Of a stretch of DNA of 33,618 bases, positions 13,761-22,368 are shown one piece after another. The notes below the pieces were generated by a model. It was given only the letters and a program-made list of their open reading frames with translations. It did no database searches and was not told the origin of the DNA. The position numbers and the translations under genes were made by a program. Origin of the DNA: a virus; the IMG/VR virus record IMGVR_UViG_3300042939_000350, positions 1 to 33,618 of that record. The stretch is one strand, 5' to 3'. Every line of letters begins with the position of its first letter. Position 1 is the first letter of the stretch.

Positions 13761-15700
13761 GCTTTCAGGTCTATGTGAACAATATTGCCATAAACGATGA
13801 GCCTATGGGCTTAACGGATGCTACCGTTAAGATTATGCGTGATGAGCAGTTCTCTGGCATAGTTAGCAACATTGTTAGCGACCTTTCCTTTTGGGGCGAT
13901 GGCTATGACATCATTTATAGCCTTTTTCAAGGCACTACGGGATGTTTGGATATTCCGATAAGGATTGAGCAAACGGATTGCTTAGGATTCATCTTTGAGG
14001 GCATAATCTTTCTTGCCGACATAGAGTTGGATATAAGCAGGTGCATAGCGAAGTGTACGTTATCCGACAACTCTCTTTCTTCGCTGATAGGCAGGAATTA
14101 TGATGTTCAAGTTCCTGTTCACTCAAACGTTAGCTTAAACGGGACTCCGCTAACTGGTATTGGAGAGTTGTTGTTCAACCCAAACTATGCGGCAGGTGGA
14201 ACGGGATGGCCGTGGCCTCCTAATGAAAACCCGTTAAATCCCGAGGGTGTTGATGGGGCGTTTAAGTGGTTTGGCATTTTGGAGCTTTATGAGTATATCT
14301 CTAAATACTTTCTAAATGATGACAGTTTTACGGTCTCGGACTTAAATGGATACCTAACTAATTCAGCAACATATTTTGAGCCCGACCATTGGACAATACA
14401 AATAGACCCAACGGTTACTTATTCGGGTATAGGAACGCCAACTTGCGATGTTAGTTATAACGATGCCTTTGGCAATCAAATAACCAGAACCATAAATCTA
14501 TTTCCGTGCGACCCTTCATTTGGATATAGTCCACTTAGGACTTTAACCAACATAAGAGAGGGTATTCAAGAATATTTTTTGATAACGAGCCTAAATCCTT
14601 TTGACGGTGAGTGGCAGGATAACTATTGCAATAGGGCTATGGCTGTTGGGGATATATATTATCCTGGAAGCGGTCCTGCTGGTACAAGAATTATGGATGT
14701 TTACTTCCCTTGGGATGCAGGCAATTTAACTGTTGGTAACTTTCAGAATATAACTACGGGGGCGATTACGATAACAAAAGTGAACGCTTACAACTACGGC
14801 CCGTATTATGCGAGGGTAACTTCGGGCAAAATATTGAAGAATTGGGCTAATCCCGCATCATCGGTAATGAACGGCTCTTTTGCTCGTGGCGCACAAATTA
14901 ACGTTTCGTTTGCCGACCTTATGTCTGGATTCGGTAAGTTGTTCAACTTAGGCATAAAGTTTGGGATTACGGGAACGGGCAACTACACGATGACTATCGG
15001 CAAGGAGAGCGACTTGTATGAAACGACAGAGGCTTTCGCCATTGATATGCCATACGAGGTTATGCTCGTAAAAGATAATAAGTTTGGCATCTCTTCATTG
15101 AAAATAGGGAGAACCAATACTAATCCATCATTTAATTCGGGTATTCAAGAGGAGGCGAGCTATGTGAGTAACGTATGTAGTGAGCAGGATTTCGATGCAT
15201 CGGTAGGATTTCAGATACCAACGGTTGAAAACCTTGTAACCTTAGATGGGATTATAAGCCTAAGCGATGACCAGCTTTATGTGGCCGAGAAAGACCCCGT
15301 TCAATATAATAATGCGATTGTAGGCAACTATTATAAGATAGCCTCCCATTTAGCAACTTATGTACGGAGAGACCCAGGGGCATCATATTGCCCTGCATTA
15401 TTCCGTGGTGATATGGTCGCGGGCATTGTGAACCACCCCGAAATAGCGAGGGCATACGCTCATAGGTCAGGTGATGGCTTTTCTTGGAACGGCAACTTCA
15501 TCCCAAACAATAGTGGTCCGAAGATTAGGAATAGGGTTACATTTGAAGCCCCTATAACAGTTGAGCAGTTTAACCTCATTCAAGCCAACCCATATCAGAA
15601 GATACGTTTTGGCACGGGTCTTTACGAAACGGGATGGGTAATGAGCCTTGAATACAACATTACTTCGGGAATGACTAAATTTGAACTTTTAACAGAATGA
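13757..15700 (+). CDS. Distal tail/baseplate protein (probable)
   Basis: This 647-residue protein lies directly downstream of the tape measure, the usual place for distal-tail and baseplate-hub proteins. It is beta-rich and acidic, opening SFQVYVNNIAINDEP, with a Trp/Pro/Gly-rich insert around 155-170 (GGTGWPWPPNENPLNP) and a C-terminal MSLEYNITSGMTKFELL resembling a beta-strand hub end. No enzyme motif was found. It has one of the few true Shine-Dalgarno sequences here, AGGAGG at 13743-13748, eight bases before its ATG, and an ATGA overlap with the tape measure. The assignment is positional. Confidence 0.62.
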   Translation: MSFQVYVNNIAINDEPMGLTDATVKIMRDEQFSGIVSNIVSDLSFWGDGYDIIYSLFQGTTGCLDIPIRIEQTDCLGFIFEGIIFLADIELDISRCIAKCTLSDNSLSSLIGRNYDVQVPVHSNVSLNGTPLTGIGELLFNPNYAAGGTGWPWPPNENPLNPEGVDGAFKWFGILELYEYISKYFLNDDSFTVSDLNGYLTNSATYFEPDHWTIQIDPTVTYSGIGTPTCDVSYNDAFGNQITRTINLFPCDPSFGYSPLRTLTNIREGIQEYFLITSLNPFDGEWQDNYCNRAMAVGDIYYPGSGPAGTRIMDVYFPWDAGNLTVGNFQNITTGAITITKVNAYNYGPYYARVTSGKILKNWANPASSVMNGSFARGAQINVSFADLMSGFGKLFNLGIKFGITGTGNYTMTIGKESDLYETTEAFAIDMPYEVMLVKDNKFGISSLKIGRTNTNPSFNSGIQEEASYVSNVCSEQDFDASVGFQIPTVENLVTLDGIISLSDDQLYVAEKDPVQYNNAIVGNYYKIASHLATYVRRDPGASYCPALFRGDMVAGIVNHPEIARAYAHRSGDGFSWNGNFIPNNSGPKIRNRVTFEAPITVEQFNLIQANPYQKIRFGTGLYETGWVMSLEYNITSGMTKFELLTE

Positions 15701-17115
15701 GCATACAAGCCGTACCTAATCAGCCCTTAGACTGGCAGTTACTACCTCTGCCTGAATCAGACTGCCCTGACTGCCCACCTGCCGACTATTGCAGCCCGAT
15801 GTTATTCGAGCGATACGAAAGTGGGGGGTTATACTACTATCGTTCTGTTGATTATTTTAGTTATCAAATATTAGGAAGTTTAGCTAATGAGGACATTTGT
15901 TTTTATCCATCTCAATTTGAGATAGATAGAGAGGATAACTCAAAAACAACTCTAAATGACGATGGTTCAATAACAATAACTTTTGGTGGCAGACCGTGCG
16001 ATGAGCAGTCCAGTGTGCTATATCAAAGCTTTAAAACGTTTGAAAATTGTCCTTTAATTATAAAATATTGTTTAGAGTGGGACAGGGGTTCTGTGTGTGA
16101 GGGCGAAAGGGAATATCCCATAGTTATAACCATTTCTATTTTCGGGAACAACACTGATGCCCATGACTATCAAATTGTCGTTAATGAAAATGACACATTC
16201 CCAAAGTGCGGCACGTTCATTTTTGGGAACATTAAGGACAATGGCGTTACTATGAGCATAAACGCAACACAAGCCGTTCCTTGTGGTAATGACTGCCCAG
16301 GAGATGACCCATTATGCGAATGTACTGCTCAACTCACCATTAGTAATTATGTTGGCTGTAACTATGAGCCAATAAACATAACTACTGCCAATGGGACTCC
16401 GAGTGAATGGGATGGCGTTTTTCAGCCTATTTATAGCAATATTTCTTATTACAATGAAACTCATTATGCCATTTCTGGTGCTTGGCAGATAACAGGGATA
16501 CCAGAGGAGGCCGTAGTAGGAGCATCTGCATTTGAAACATTCGTTAAAAATTGCTTAAACATAAATCTTGGGGCTACTGACTGCTGTGAATCGTGCGAGC
16601 AAAATGTTTTTACCTCTACTTGTATTAAGCCGATAACTGACCCTTGCGGAACGGTTAAGGTTACATATTATCAGGACTCAAACATCATAGTTGATTATTA
16701 CGGGGAAGAGCCAGATGTTTTAGGATTTGGATTTATATATCCAGCATATTTTATCAGTGGAAGCCCATTTAAGCAATATATGCGGTTTAAGGCCAACGTG
16801 AGGGATGCTAAGTATGATGGGGCTATGGTGTCATATCAGGATTCTTTGGGGCGCAAAAGGGTTGTTTATGCTGAGAGGAGGAAATCTCTAAGCCTGAACA
16901 CCGACATACTCCCCGAGTTTGTCCACGACGCTTTGAGCTTAGCTTGCAGGCACGACAATTTCTTCCTTGAAGATGAGTTGTTCGGAGTTAGCGACAACTT
17001 CTTCACGCGCTCTACGGACTATTCCCCTACTTATGTGCGTATGAGCAGGCTTGCGCCCGTTAAATTGGATGTTGAGGCTAAGACTCAGAACCTAAAAAAG
17101 AATATGTGCATTTAG
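15697..17115 (+). CDS. Cys-rich tail protein (baseplate or tip)
   Basis: This 472-residue protein starts in an ATGA overlap with the preceding gene. It is unusually rich in cysteines, in pairs such as DCPDCPPADYC (19-29), GNDCPGDDPLCEC and DCCESCEQ, suggesting disulfides or metal sites that stabilise an extracellular structure. The middle is beta-rich with many Asn/Thr. The last ~150 residues (MRFKANVRDAKYDGAMVSYQDSLGRKRVVYAERRK and on) look like a compact domain contacting the tube. It may be a tail-tip or receptor-binding component. No known fold was recognised. It ends the polycistronic tail block. Confidence 0.55.
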   Translation: MSIQAVPNQPLDWQLLPLPESDCPDCPPADYCSPMLFERYESGGLYYYRSVDYFSYQILGSLANEDICFYPSQFEIDREDNSKTTLNDDGSITITFGGRPCDEQSSVLYQSFKTFENCPLIIKYCLEWDRGSVCEGEREYPIVITISIFGNNTDAHDYQIVVNENDTFPKCGTFIFGNIKDNGVTMSINATQAVPCGNDCPGDDPLCECTAQLTISNYVGCNYEPINITTANGTPSEWDGVFQPIYSNISYYNETHYAISGAWQITGIPEEAVVGASAFETFVKNCLNINLGATDCCESCEQNVFTSTCIKPITDPCGTVKVTYYQDSNIIVDYYGEEPDVLGFGFIYPAYFISGSPFKQYMRFKANVRDAKYDGAMVSYQDSLGRKRVVYAERRKSLSLNTDILPEFVHDALSLACRHDNFFLEDELFGVSDNFFTRSTDYSPTYVRMSRLAPVKLDVEAKTQNLKKNMCI

Positions 17116-17123
17116 TATATTTG
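17116..17123 (+). promoter_or_regulatory. -7 box for major tail protein gene
   Basis: TATATTTG lies right after the stop of the Cys-rich tail protein and 70 bases before the next ATG. Together with the terminator at 17802 it would make the major tail protein a separate, highly expressed transcript with a ~65-base leader. The leader contains GGCGAGG and ACTTGCC-like segments but no clear Shine-Dalgarno. Confidence 0.5.
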
Positions 17124-17193
17124 CACTGTTGTCGTGATGTTGTGGCGAGGACTTGCCATATAAAAGTTCATAGACCCTTTCAATTATAAAAAA

Positions 17194-17781
17194 ATGGCTT
17201 TTTGCTCAATAGGATGCTCCGAGCTACCCCCACACGAAATTGTGGATTGCGGAGCTTATAAACTTGGCGGTATTTCCGCTGCTGCTATCGTCTTTTGCGA
17301 CGCTGAACTTCCCGCTACTGCTGCGGATTGGAGTACCGATGATTGGTACGAAGATACCGTTGCTGCCGACCAGCTATTCCGTATTGCTGGTATTAAGGGG
17401 ACTGTTGCATCTCCTGCTGCCGTTGAAGTGCCCAATCCGATTGCTTGTGGCCCTGAGAACATTCTCGTAGGCTTTAACTGGACTTGTACTTGGCAGGATG
17501 CTAATGCTACGGGCTATCAATCAGTAGGTTCAGGCTCTTCTGACGGAAACACTAAGTTCTACTGCGACCTGAATACTCAGACCACTTACTTGATTCTGTA
17601 CTTGTGCGGAAGCGATGAAGTGATGGTGATTACAAATCCCACGAACTACCGTGCGGCTTTGATGGTTCCAGATAATGACCGTGCGTTGCAGATGTTTGAG
17701 GTAACGGCTTCTGCCTACATCCCCGTAGGAGATTGTATTCAGAAGTACCCTGCGCCTCCAACTTTCTTCTCCACTCTTTAA
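17194..17781 (+). CDS. Major tail (tube) protein, probable
   Basis: This 195-residue acidic, beta-rich protein has an N-terminus MAFCSIGCSELPPHEIVDCG with three cysteines like other virion proteins here. It contains WSTDDWYEDTVAADQLF, FNWTCTWQDANATGYQS and ALQMFEVTASAYIPVGDCIQ. Size, position next to the tail genes, an apparently private promoter and a strong terminator fit an abundant tube subunit. Nothing in the sequence excludes another abundant virion protein, and no other candidate in the window fits a tube protein as well. Confidence 0.62.
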   Translation: MAFCSIGCSELPPHEIVDCGAYKLGGISAAAIVFCDAELPATAADWSTDDWYEDTVAADQLFRIAGIKGTVASPAAVEVPNPIACGPENILVGFNWTCTWQDANATGYQSVGSGSSDGNTKFYCDLNTQTTYLILYLCGSDEVMVITNPTNYRAALMVPDNDRALQMFEVTASAYIPVGDCIQKYPAPPTFFSTL

Positions 17782-17801
17782 TCTTAGAGTTTGGTAACAT
17801 T

Positions 17802-17828
17802 AAGAGCTGCCTTATGGCGGCTCTTTTT
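17802..17828 (+). terminator. Rho-independent terminator after major tail protein
   Basis: AAGAGCTGCC (17802-17811) pairs with GGCGGCTCTT (17816-17825), one G-T wobble, around the loop TTAT, followed by T residues to 17828. It excludes the upstream start of the next frame at 17791. Confidence 0.9.
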
Positions 17829-17831
17829 GTT

Positions 17832-17839
17832 TACTTTTG
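17832..17839 (+). promoter_or_regulatory. -7 box directly before glycan operon start
   Basis: TACTTTTG fits TAnnTTTG, three bases past the terminator T tract. It is followed by TCCCT and the ATG at 17845, so the operon transcript would be nearly leaderless. Confidence 0.6.
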
Positions 17840-17844
17840 TCCCT

Positions 17845-18726
17845 ATGAGTACAGCAATCGTTCTTATGGCCTTCGGTAAGAAGGAATACTATCAGATGGC
17901 CTATAATATGGCCTTATCTATCCGAAGGTTTAACAACGACATTCCGATTCATCTCATTCACGATGATAAGTACAGCCTCCCCGATTACAAGTCTTGGGTT
18001 TTCAGTATAAGAACACCGATTGATGAAAGGGATTTATATCAAAATGGCTCGTTTAGCCCAGGAATGGCTAAGCTAAACATAGACAGGTATTTAGTACACA
18101 ATGTGAACATATACCTCGATGTAGATGGGATTTGCATTAAGCCATTTGATGACATCATACTAAAAGCTCAAAATTCACCAGGGTATTTCTATGCGCTCAT
18201 TTCTAACCATTGGTGGGCTACAAAAGAAACCATTTGGCATTACCACGAGATGCCTAAAAACGCAGAAATCCCAACGATAAACTCATCTTTCCTTATATTG
18301 AAGAAGGGGAAGCAGTTAAGCCATTTTTATGCTCAGGCAAGGGAAAATGCTCTGAACGGAGTCCCCCTCAATAAGCTATCTATGAAGTGGGGCAGAACAT
18401 ATCCCGATGAACTTGCTCTTAATGTAGCCTGCGTTCAGCTTAACGTAAATCCAGATGGAGGCTTTGACCCTGTAAAATTCTTTGGCCAACACCATAAGAA
18501 TATTAGTGATATGATGAGTGAAGCGGCAGACTGCCATTTTATTTCTCTCTTTGGCGGGGCAGGGTATCTGAGTAGGTCAATATGGGAAAACTGCGACCAG
18601 CTTCTCTATGAATATCACAAGGATATGGGGCTGAACCACGAGTATAAGTGGCATAAGATACATTCCGCCAAACACGCATCTAACGCTAAGTTACAAGAGG
18701 GCAGGCCGCCAAAAAACGCTCAATGA
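17845..18726 (+). CDS. GT-A-like glycosyltransferase 1
   Basis: The start is placed at 17845 (MSTAIVLMAFGKKEYYQMA), because the earlier in-frame start lies before a terminator. The product is about 293 residues. It shows a nucleotide-sugar strand at the start, IPIHLIHDD, the metal-binding DxD in IYLDVDGI, PTINSSFLILKK and GRTYPDELALNVAC, in the order seen in GT-A folds. It is expected to transfer a sugar from a nucleotide donor in the cytoplasm; acceptor unknown. It is the first of six tightly coupled genes, with ATGA overlap to the next. Confidence 0.75.
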   Translation: MSTAIVLMAFGKKEYYQMAYNMALSIRRFNNDIPIHLIHDDKYSLPDYKSWVFSIRTPIDERDLYQNGSFSPGMAKLNIDRYLVHNVNIYLDVDGICIKPFDDIILKAQNSPGYFYALISNHWWATKETIWHYHEMPKNAEIPTINSSFLILKKGKQLSHFYAQARENALNGVPLNKLSMKWGRTYPDELALNVACVQLNVNPDGGFDPVKFFGQHHKNISDMMSEAADCHFISLFGGAGYLSRSIWENCDQLLYEYHKDMGLNHEYKWHKIHSAKHASNAKLQEGRPPKNAQ

Positions 18727-19451
18727 ATAAGTATGCACTAACATCTATAAGCCCTAAGCACATTATGGGACACGTTCAGCCGATGGCCACTAAGTCTTGG
18801 GCTGACGCAGGGTTTAAGGTTATATCGTTCAACTGCCCGAGTGAGATTTTAACTCTAAAAGAAGCCTTTCCTGACGTTGAATTTATTCCCTGCTATCGAA
18901 CTATGGAGGGCGTATTTAAAGCTCCCTACGTTCCTATTTCTGCCTTCATAGACTATGCAAAAGAACATAGCTTAGAACAGGTCATGCTCATTAACTCGGA
19001 TATAGTTCTTCGAGATGAATCCAATGATTTTGATAAATATTGGGATTGGGCTGTTAATGGTCTTGTAATTTCAAATAGAGAGGAACACGATGGAACGTTC
19101 ACTAATTGGAATAGATATTTACTGGGGTTTGATGTGTTCATTATAAACTCCATGAATTACCATTTGATTCCGCAGTCTATGTTTTGTATGGGGCAGACTT
19201 GGTGGGATTATTGGATTCCGTATAGATTTATAAAGCATCAGGTTTCTGTAATAGAGGTTCGTGAGCCGTTGTTTTTCCACCAAGTACACGACACTCAATA
19301 TGACAACTATGATTGGGTAAGAATGACTGAATATTTTAGATGGATGGAGCAATTTAACAGCAGCATATCTACTTCAAGGCATTATAGACCGACAGCTCCT
19401 CAGCAATTAACAAGACAAGTTTATAACACAATAAGACAAAATCTAAAATGA
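18723..19451 (+). CDS. GT-A-like glycosyltransferase 2
   Basis: This 242-residue protein begins MNKYALTSISPKHIMGHVQP. It contains WADAGFKVISFNCPSE and VMLINSDIVL, where NSDI occupies the place of the DxD metal motif, followed by DWAVNGLVISNREEH and PLFFHQVHDTQYD. This is the pattern of small GT-A enzymes found in phage and capsule loci. The first acidic residue of the DxD is replaced by Asn, so metal binding could be altered. It has ATGA overlaps at both ends. The donor and acceptor are not predictable. Confidence 0.65.
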   Translation: MNKYALTSISPKHIMGHVQPMATKSWADAGFKVISFNCPSEILTLKEAFPDVEFIPCYRTMEGVFKAPYVPISAFIDYAKEHSLEQVMLINSDIVLRDESNDFDKYWDWAVNGLVISNREEHDGTFTNWNRYLLGFDVFIINSMNYHLIPQSMFCMGQTWWDYWIPYRFIKHQVSVIEVREPLFFHQVHDTQYDNYDWVRMTEYFRWMEQFNSSISTSRHYRPTAPQQLTRQVYNTIRQNLK

Positions 19452-20140
19452 ACGTAGATATTTTCATAAGAACTTATGAAAAAGATTTAGAATGGCTGAA
19501 ATATGCCTTAAAATCAATTCATCTTCATGTAACTGGGTACAGAAACATAGTTATAACAATCCCAAATGCGAGTCTTTTATCTGGGTGTTCTGTTGAAAAA
19601 GTGATTCAGGTTAAGGATTTGAAAGATGGGTATTTAGGGCAGCAGCTCACCAAAATGACTGCCAACCTATACACCGATGCTGATGCTATTGTTTTTTGGG
19701 ATAGCGATGTTATTGCTTGTGAGCCTGTCGATGTATCCGAGTGGTTTTTCAATGGGAGGCCGATAGTCTATAAAACATCATACAATTCTATTGAAACTCC
19801 GTGGAAGCCAATTACAGAAAAGGCCGTTGGATTTAGCGTTGAGTGGGAGTATATGAGAAGGATGCCTCTCGTTTATTTTACCGATACTATTGCGGCCTCA
19901 TCTAAATGGATTGAGGATAAGCACGGCATCACACTTAAACGATACTTAAACTCACAGCCATATAGGTCTTTTAGCGAATTTAATGCAATAGGTGCTTACG
20001 CTGAGAAATTTGAGTGCGATAGATATAAGTTTATCGATACGGACACTGTTGAGTTGCCTAAAAATAAGGTTCATCAATTTTGGAGTTGGTCTGGCCTTGA
20101 CTCAAAGGACTTAGAGCAAATAAAACAATACATAGGATGA
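19448..20140 (+). CDS. GT-A-like glycosyltransferase 3 (DUF6492-like)
   Basis: This 230-residue protein opens VDIFIRTYEKDLEWLKYALKS, a DUF6492-type start, and carries the DxD motif in AIVFWDSDVIACEPVD. Later segments FSEFNAIGAYAEKFECDRYKF and KVHQFWSWSGLD complete a plausible acceptor side. It would build on the same glycan as its neighbours. It has ATGA overlaps at both ends. The catalytic residues look intact. Confidence 0.72.
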   Translation: MNVDIFIRTYEKDLEWLKYALKSIHLHVTGYRNIVITIPNASLLSGCSVEKVIQVKDLKDGYLGQQLTKMTANLYTDADAIVFWDSDVIACEPVDVSEWFFNGRPIVYKTSYNSIETPWKPITEKAVGFSVEWEYMRRMPLVYFTDTIAASSKWIEDKHGITLKRYLNSQPYRSFSEFNAIGAYAEKFECDRYKFIDTDTVELPKNKVHQFWSWSGLDSKDLEQIKQYIG

Positions 20141-20808
20141 AAATATTAAGACTAAAAATGGGCTCTGTTGCTGTCATTGAAAATGACACCCACATAAGCA
20201 AATGGGTGAAGCAGTCGGGCAGGTTAGACCACGACCAAAATATGCTCCCGTTATTAAATGGGCATATTCAAAGTGGGTTTACCGTTGTTGATATTGGGGC
20301 TTACATTGGCGACCACACGGAATATTATGCTAACCGTGTGGGTAGCTCAGGTAAAGTTTATGCATTTGAGCCAAACCCACCTGCATTTGAGTGTTTAAAA
20401 TACAATATGACTAAGCACGCTCAGGTTTTTTGCCTAAACTACGGGGCAAGTGATAGCAGCCATACAATAGGCATTGCTTTAGACCCTAACGTAGGCGCAA
20501 GTCATGCTATTGAGGGTGATGAGATTAAGTGCATAGACTTGGACTCATTAAAACTTAATGAGTGCCATTTTATTAAAATGGATTGCGAGGGGATGGAGTT
20601 AAGGGCATTGATTGGCGCGCAAAAAACAATTTCAATGTTCAGGCCAACTATGCTTTTAGAAATTAACCGCGGGGCACTTATAAGGCAGGGGGTTACGGAT
20701 GAAGATGTTTTCGGTTGGCTTAAAAACAATCAATATTATTATAGAAATGTTTACAAAGGGCAAGGTTTATCGGGCAAACAACTCGACATTCTTTGTCTGC
20801 CAAAGTAA
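20137..20808 (+). CDS. FkbM-family methyltransferase
   Basis: This 223-residue protein has the S-adenosylmethionine-binding loop VVDIGAYIGDHT (50-61), the acidic adenosine-binding strand AFEPNP (76-81) and the FkbM-specific KMDCEGMELRAL (147-158). These enzymes O-methylate sugars or small molecules. In this cluster the likely substrate is the glycan made by the neighbouring transferases, as a cap or an evasion mark. The start overlaps the previous stop (ATGA), and the final codons overlap a possible TTG start of the next gene. Confidence 0.85.
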   Translation: MKILRLKMGSVAVIENDTHISKWVKQSGRLDHDQNMLPLLNGHIQSGFTVVDIGAYIGDHTEYYANRVGSSGKVYAFEPNPPAFECLKYNMTKHAQVFCLNYGASDSSHTIGIALDPNVGASHAIEGDEIKCIDLDSLKLNECHFIKMDCEGMELRALIGAQKTISMFRPTMLLEINRGALIRQGVTDEDVFGWLKNNQYYYRNVYKGQGLSGKQLDILCLPK

Positions 20809-21674
20809 ATCCATTGACCCACTCAATAAAAATAAGGGCAGTATCCAACTATTCGGATAGTTTCTCTATCCACGACAGGATTATTGACCAATTTATGACG
20901 GCAAAACACTTCAAGGACAATGTAGAGTTCGTTGTTGACGACTCTTACGAATGGCTTGTGGTTTTTAATTCAAAGGGGGACTTCGATATTAAAGTGCCCA
21001 AAGAAAGGGTGATTGGCTTTATTCAAGAGCCTCCTGACCACAACTTCTTTGACAGGAATATCGGCTCATATTGTTCGGTTGTTTACACTTGTGCAGAGCC
21101 TTATGCATACGGCATAGAGGGCAATCTTGTGGGCTTCCCGATGGGGATGTTTTATCACCTCGAGGGGGAACTCGAGGAGTTTATGCCCGCCCCAAAAAAG
21201 ACAGCACGGATAAGCATGATAACTTCCAACATATCGGGAGGCTTTTACGAATACCGCATACGCTTGGCTCGTGAGCTTGCCCAAACAGGGTGGTGTTCGG
21301 TCTATGGCAGGGGCTTAAACTTCAAGGGCGTTAAGGGGGAGTTATCCAACAAGGCTACGGGGCTTTTGCCGTTTCAATTTTCGGTGTGCATTGAGAGTGG
21401 CATTTGGGATGATTATATATCCGAGAAGGCTATTGATGCGGCCTTATGCTCTTGTATCCCCATTTATGTAGGGTCTAAAAATATTGCTAATCACATACCT
21501 TTTGCTATTCCATTAGAGAATTTCAGGAACTCTAAGTATGCCGTAAAGGAGATAGAGCATATCTTGCAGTCCACTAACTATGATGACTTTATTCAGCCGA
21601 TAAAAGCTTGGAAGAAAAAATATATTACTAAGTGCAATATTTACGAGAAAATAAAACAAACCATTAAACCATAA
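20793..21674 (+). CDS. GT10/fucosyltransferase-like glycosyltransferase
   Basis: No ATG lies near the start of the protein-like sequence; TTG at 20793 or, six bases after the upstream stop, TTG at 20814 are candidates, giving 286-293 residues. It contains ERVIGFIQEPPDH and then, near residue 200, FSVCIESGIWDDYISEKAID and CIPIYVGS. These correspond to the GT10 donor-binding signature (EN..DY.TEK, P.Y.G) of alpha-1,3-fucosyltransferases, and similar sequences occur in GT10-like phage enzymes. Fucose or another deoxyhexose transfer is plausible but not shown. It follows the methyltransferase and is part of the operon. Confidence 0.7.
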   Translation: MSAKVNPLTHSIKIRAVSNYSDSFSIHDRIIDQFMTAKHFKDNVEFVVDDSYEWLVVFNSKGDFDIKVPKERVIGFIQEPPDHNFFDRNIGSYCSVVYTCAEPYAYGIEGNLVGFPMGMFYHLEGELEEFMPAPKKTARISMITSNISGGFYEYRIRLARELAQTGWCSVYGRGLNFKGVKGELSNKATGLLPFQFSVCIESGIWDDYISEKAIDAALCSCIPIYVGSKNIANHIPFAIPLENFRNSKYAVKEIEHILQSTNYDDFIQPIKAWKKKYITKCNIYEKIKQTIKP

Positions 21675-21678
21675 AAAC

Positions 21679-22293
21679 TTGAAACAGCCCATTGAGTACA
21701 TTAAAGAGTGCTTAGAGTCCGTTGAGGAAAGCCTGATAATCGAAATAAACGCAAGGGATGGCTCGGTTACGAGAAAGCTTGCCGAGATACCTGGCTCAGA
21801 GGTTCATGCCTTCGAGCCGCTGGCAGAAAGCCCCATACCCAACCTGCCCACCAATGTTCAGATGAACTATTGTGCTATTACGGATAAGGATTCGAGGATG
21901 ACGATGTGGAGGCCTACAAAGGGTGAGCGTTATGCCTACAACACCACGACAACTTATGAGGGCTCTATGCCTCCGAGCGTTACATACAGGCACATGGTTG
22001 AAGTGCCCACCCGAAGTCTTGATAGCTATCTCCTGCATAAGCAATTCACCTACATCGACCTATTATGGATTGACTGGTACAATGCGGAGCTGACCTTGCT
22101 CAAAAACATCCTGCCCCATACCTCTAATACGAGCTTAATCTTTGTTCGTTGGGGCAACCTGATAGATACAAATGGAAAGCCTGTTTGCAGGAGGATACTC
22201 GATTTGTTAGGCGATGATTGGAATATATTAGGATTGTGGGATGCCGACATATTGCTCTACAACTGCCGTTTTGTTACTCCAAAGGAAAGTTAA
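21679..22293 (+). CDS. Degenerate FkbM-like methyltransferase
   Basis: This 204-residue protein from a TTG at 21679 starts four bases after the previous stop. It has the overall FkbM layout: EINARDGSVTRKL in the place of the SAM loop, VHAFEPLAES for the acidic strand and LLWIDWYNAELTLL for the FkbM D-x-E motif. The loop lacks the usual G-x-G pattern and the catalytic-like Cys-Glu-Gly is replaced, so it may be inactive or use a different substrate. It ends the glycan operon; the gap before the portal leader contains a promoter-like box. Confidence 0.55.
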   Translation: MKQPIEYIKECLESVEESLIIEINARDGSVTRKLAEIPGSEVHAFEPLAESPIPNLPTNVQMNYCAITDKDSRMTMWRPTKGERYAYNTTTTYEGSMPPSVTYRHMVEVPTRSLDSYLLHKQFTYIDLLWIDWYNAELTLLKNILPHTSNTSLIFVRWGNLIDTNGKPVCRRILDLLGDDWNILGLWDADILLYNCRFVTPKES

Positions 22294-22302
22294 GGAAAGT
22301 AT

Positions 22303-22310
22303 TACCTTTG
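22303..22310 (+). promoter_or_regulatory. -7 box before the head gene block
   Basis: TACCTTTG (TAnnTTTG) lies ten bases after the glycan operon stop, 20 bases before a 12-codon leader ORF and 55 before the portal ATG. No terminator is visible between the two blocks. Confidence 0.5.
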
Positions 22311-22329
22311 TACGATAAACCTTATTACT

Positions 22330-22368
22330 ATGTGCAAGTGTAGAGGAAGAAGAGGGGGTAGTAAATGA
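22330..22368 (+). CDS. 12-residue leader peptide before portal
   Basis: An ATG at 22330 encodes MCKCRGRRGGSK and stops with TGA overlapping the portal ATG (ATGA). The same DNA is a purine-rich run (GAGGAAGAAGAGGGGG) that could also work as a ribosome-binding region. It may be a translation-coupling leader or just that purine run; the Cys-Lys-Cys and Arg-rich composition is unusual. Only the ORF is certain. Confidence 0.35.
   Translation: MCKCRGRRGGSK

Noticed and set aside
17791-17844. 18-residue N-terminal extension of glycosyltransferase 1
   Set aside because: It would be translated through the terminator hairpin at 17802-17828, and the conserved protein starts at 17845.
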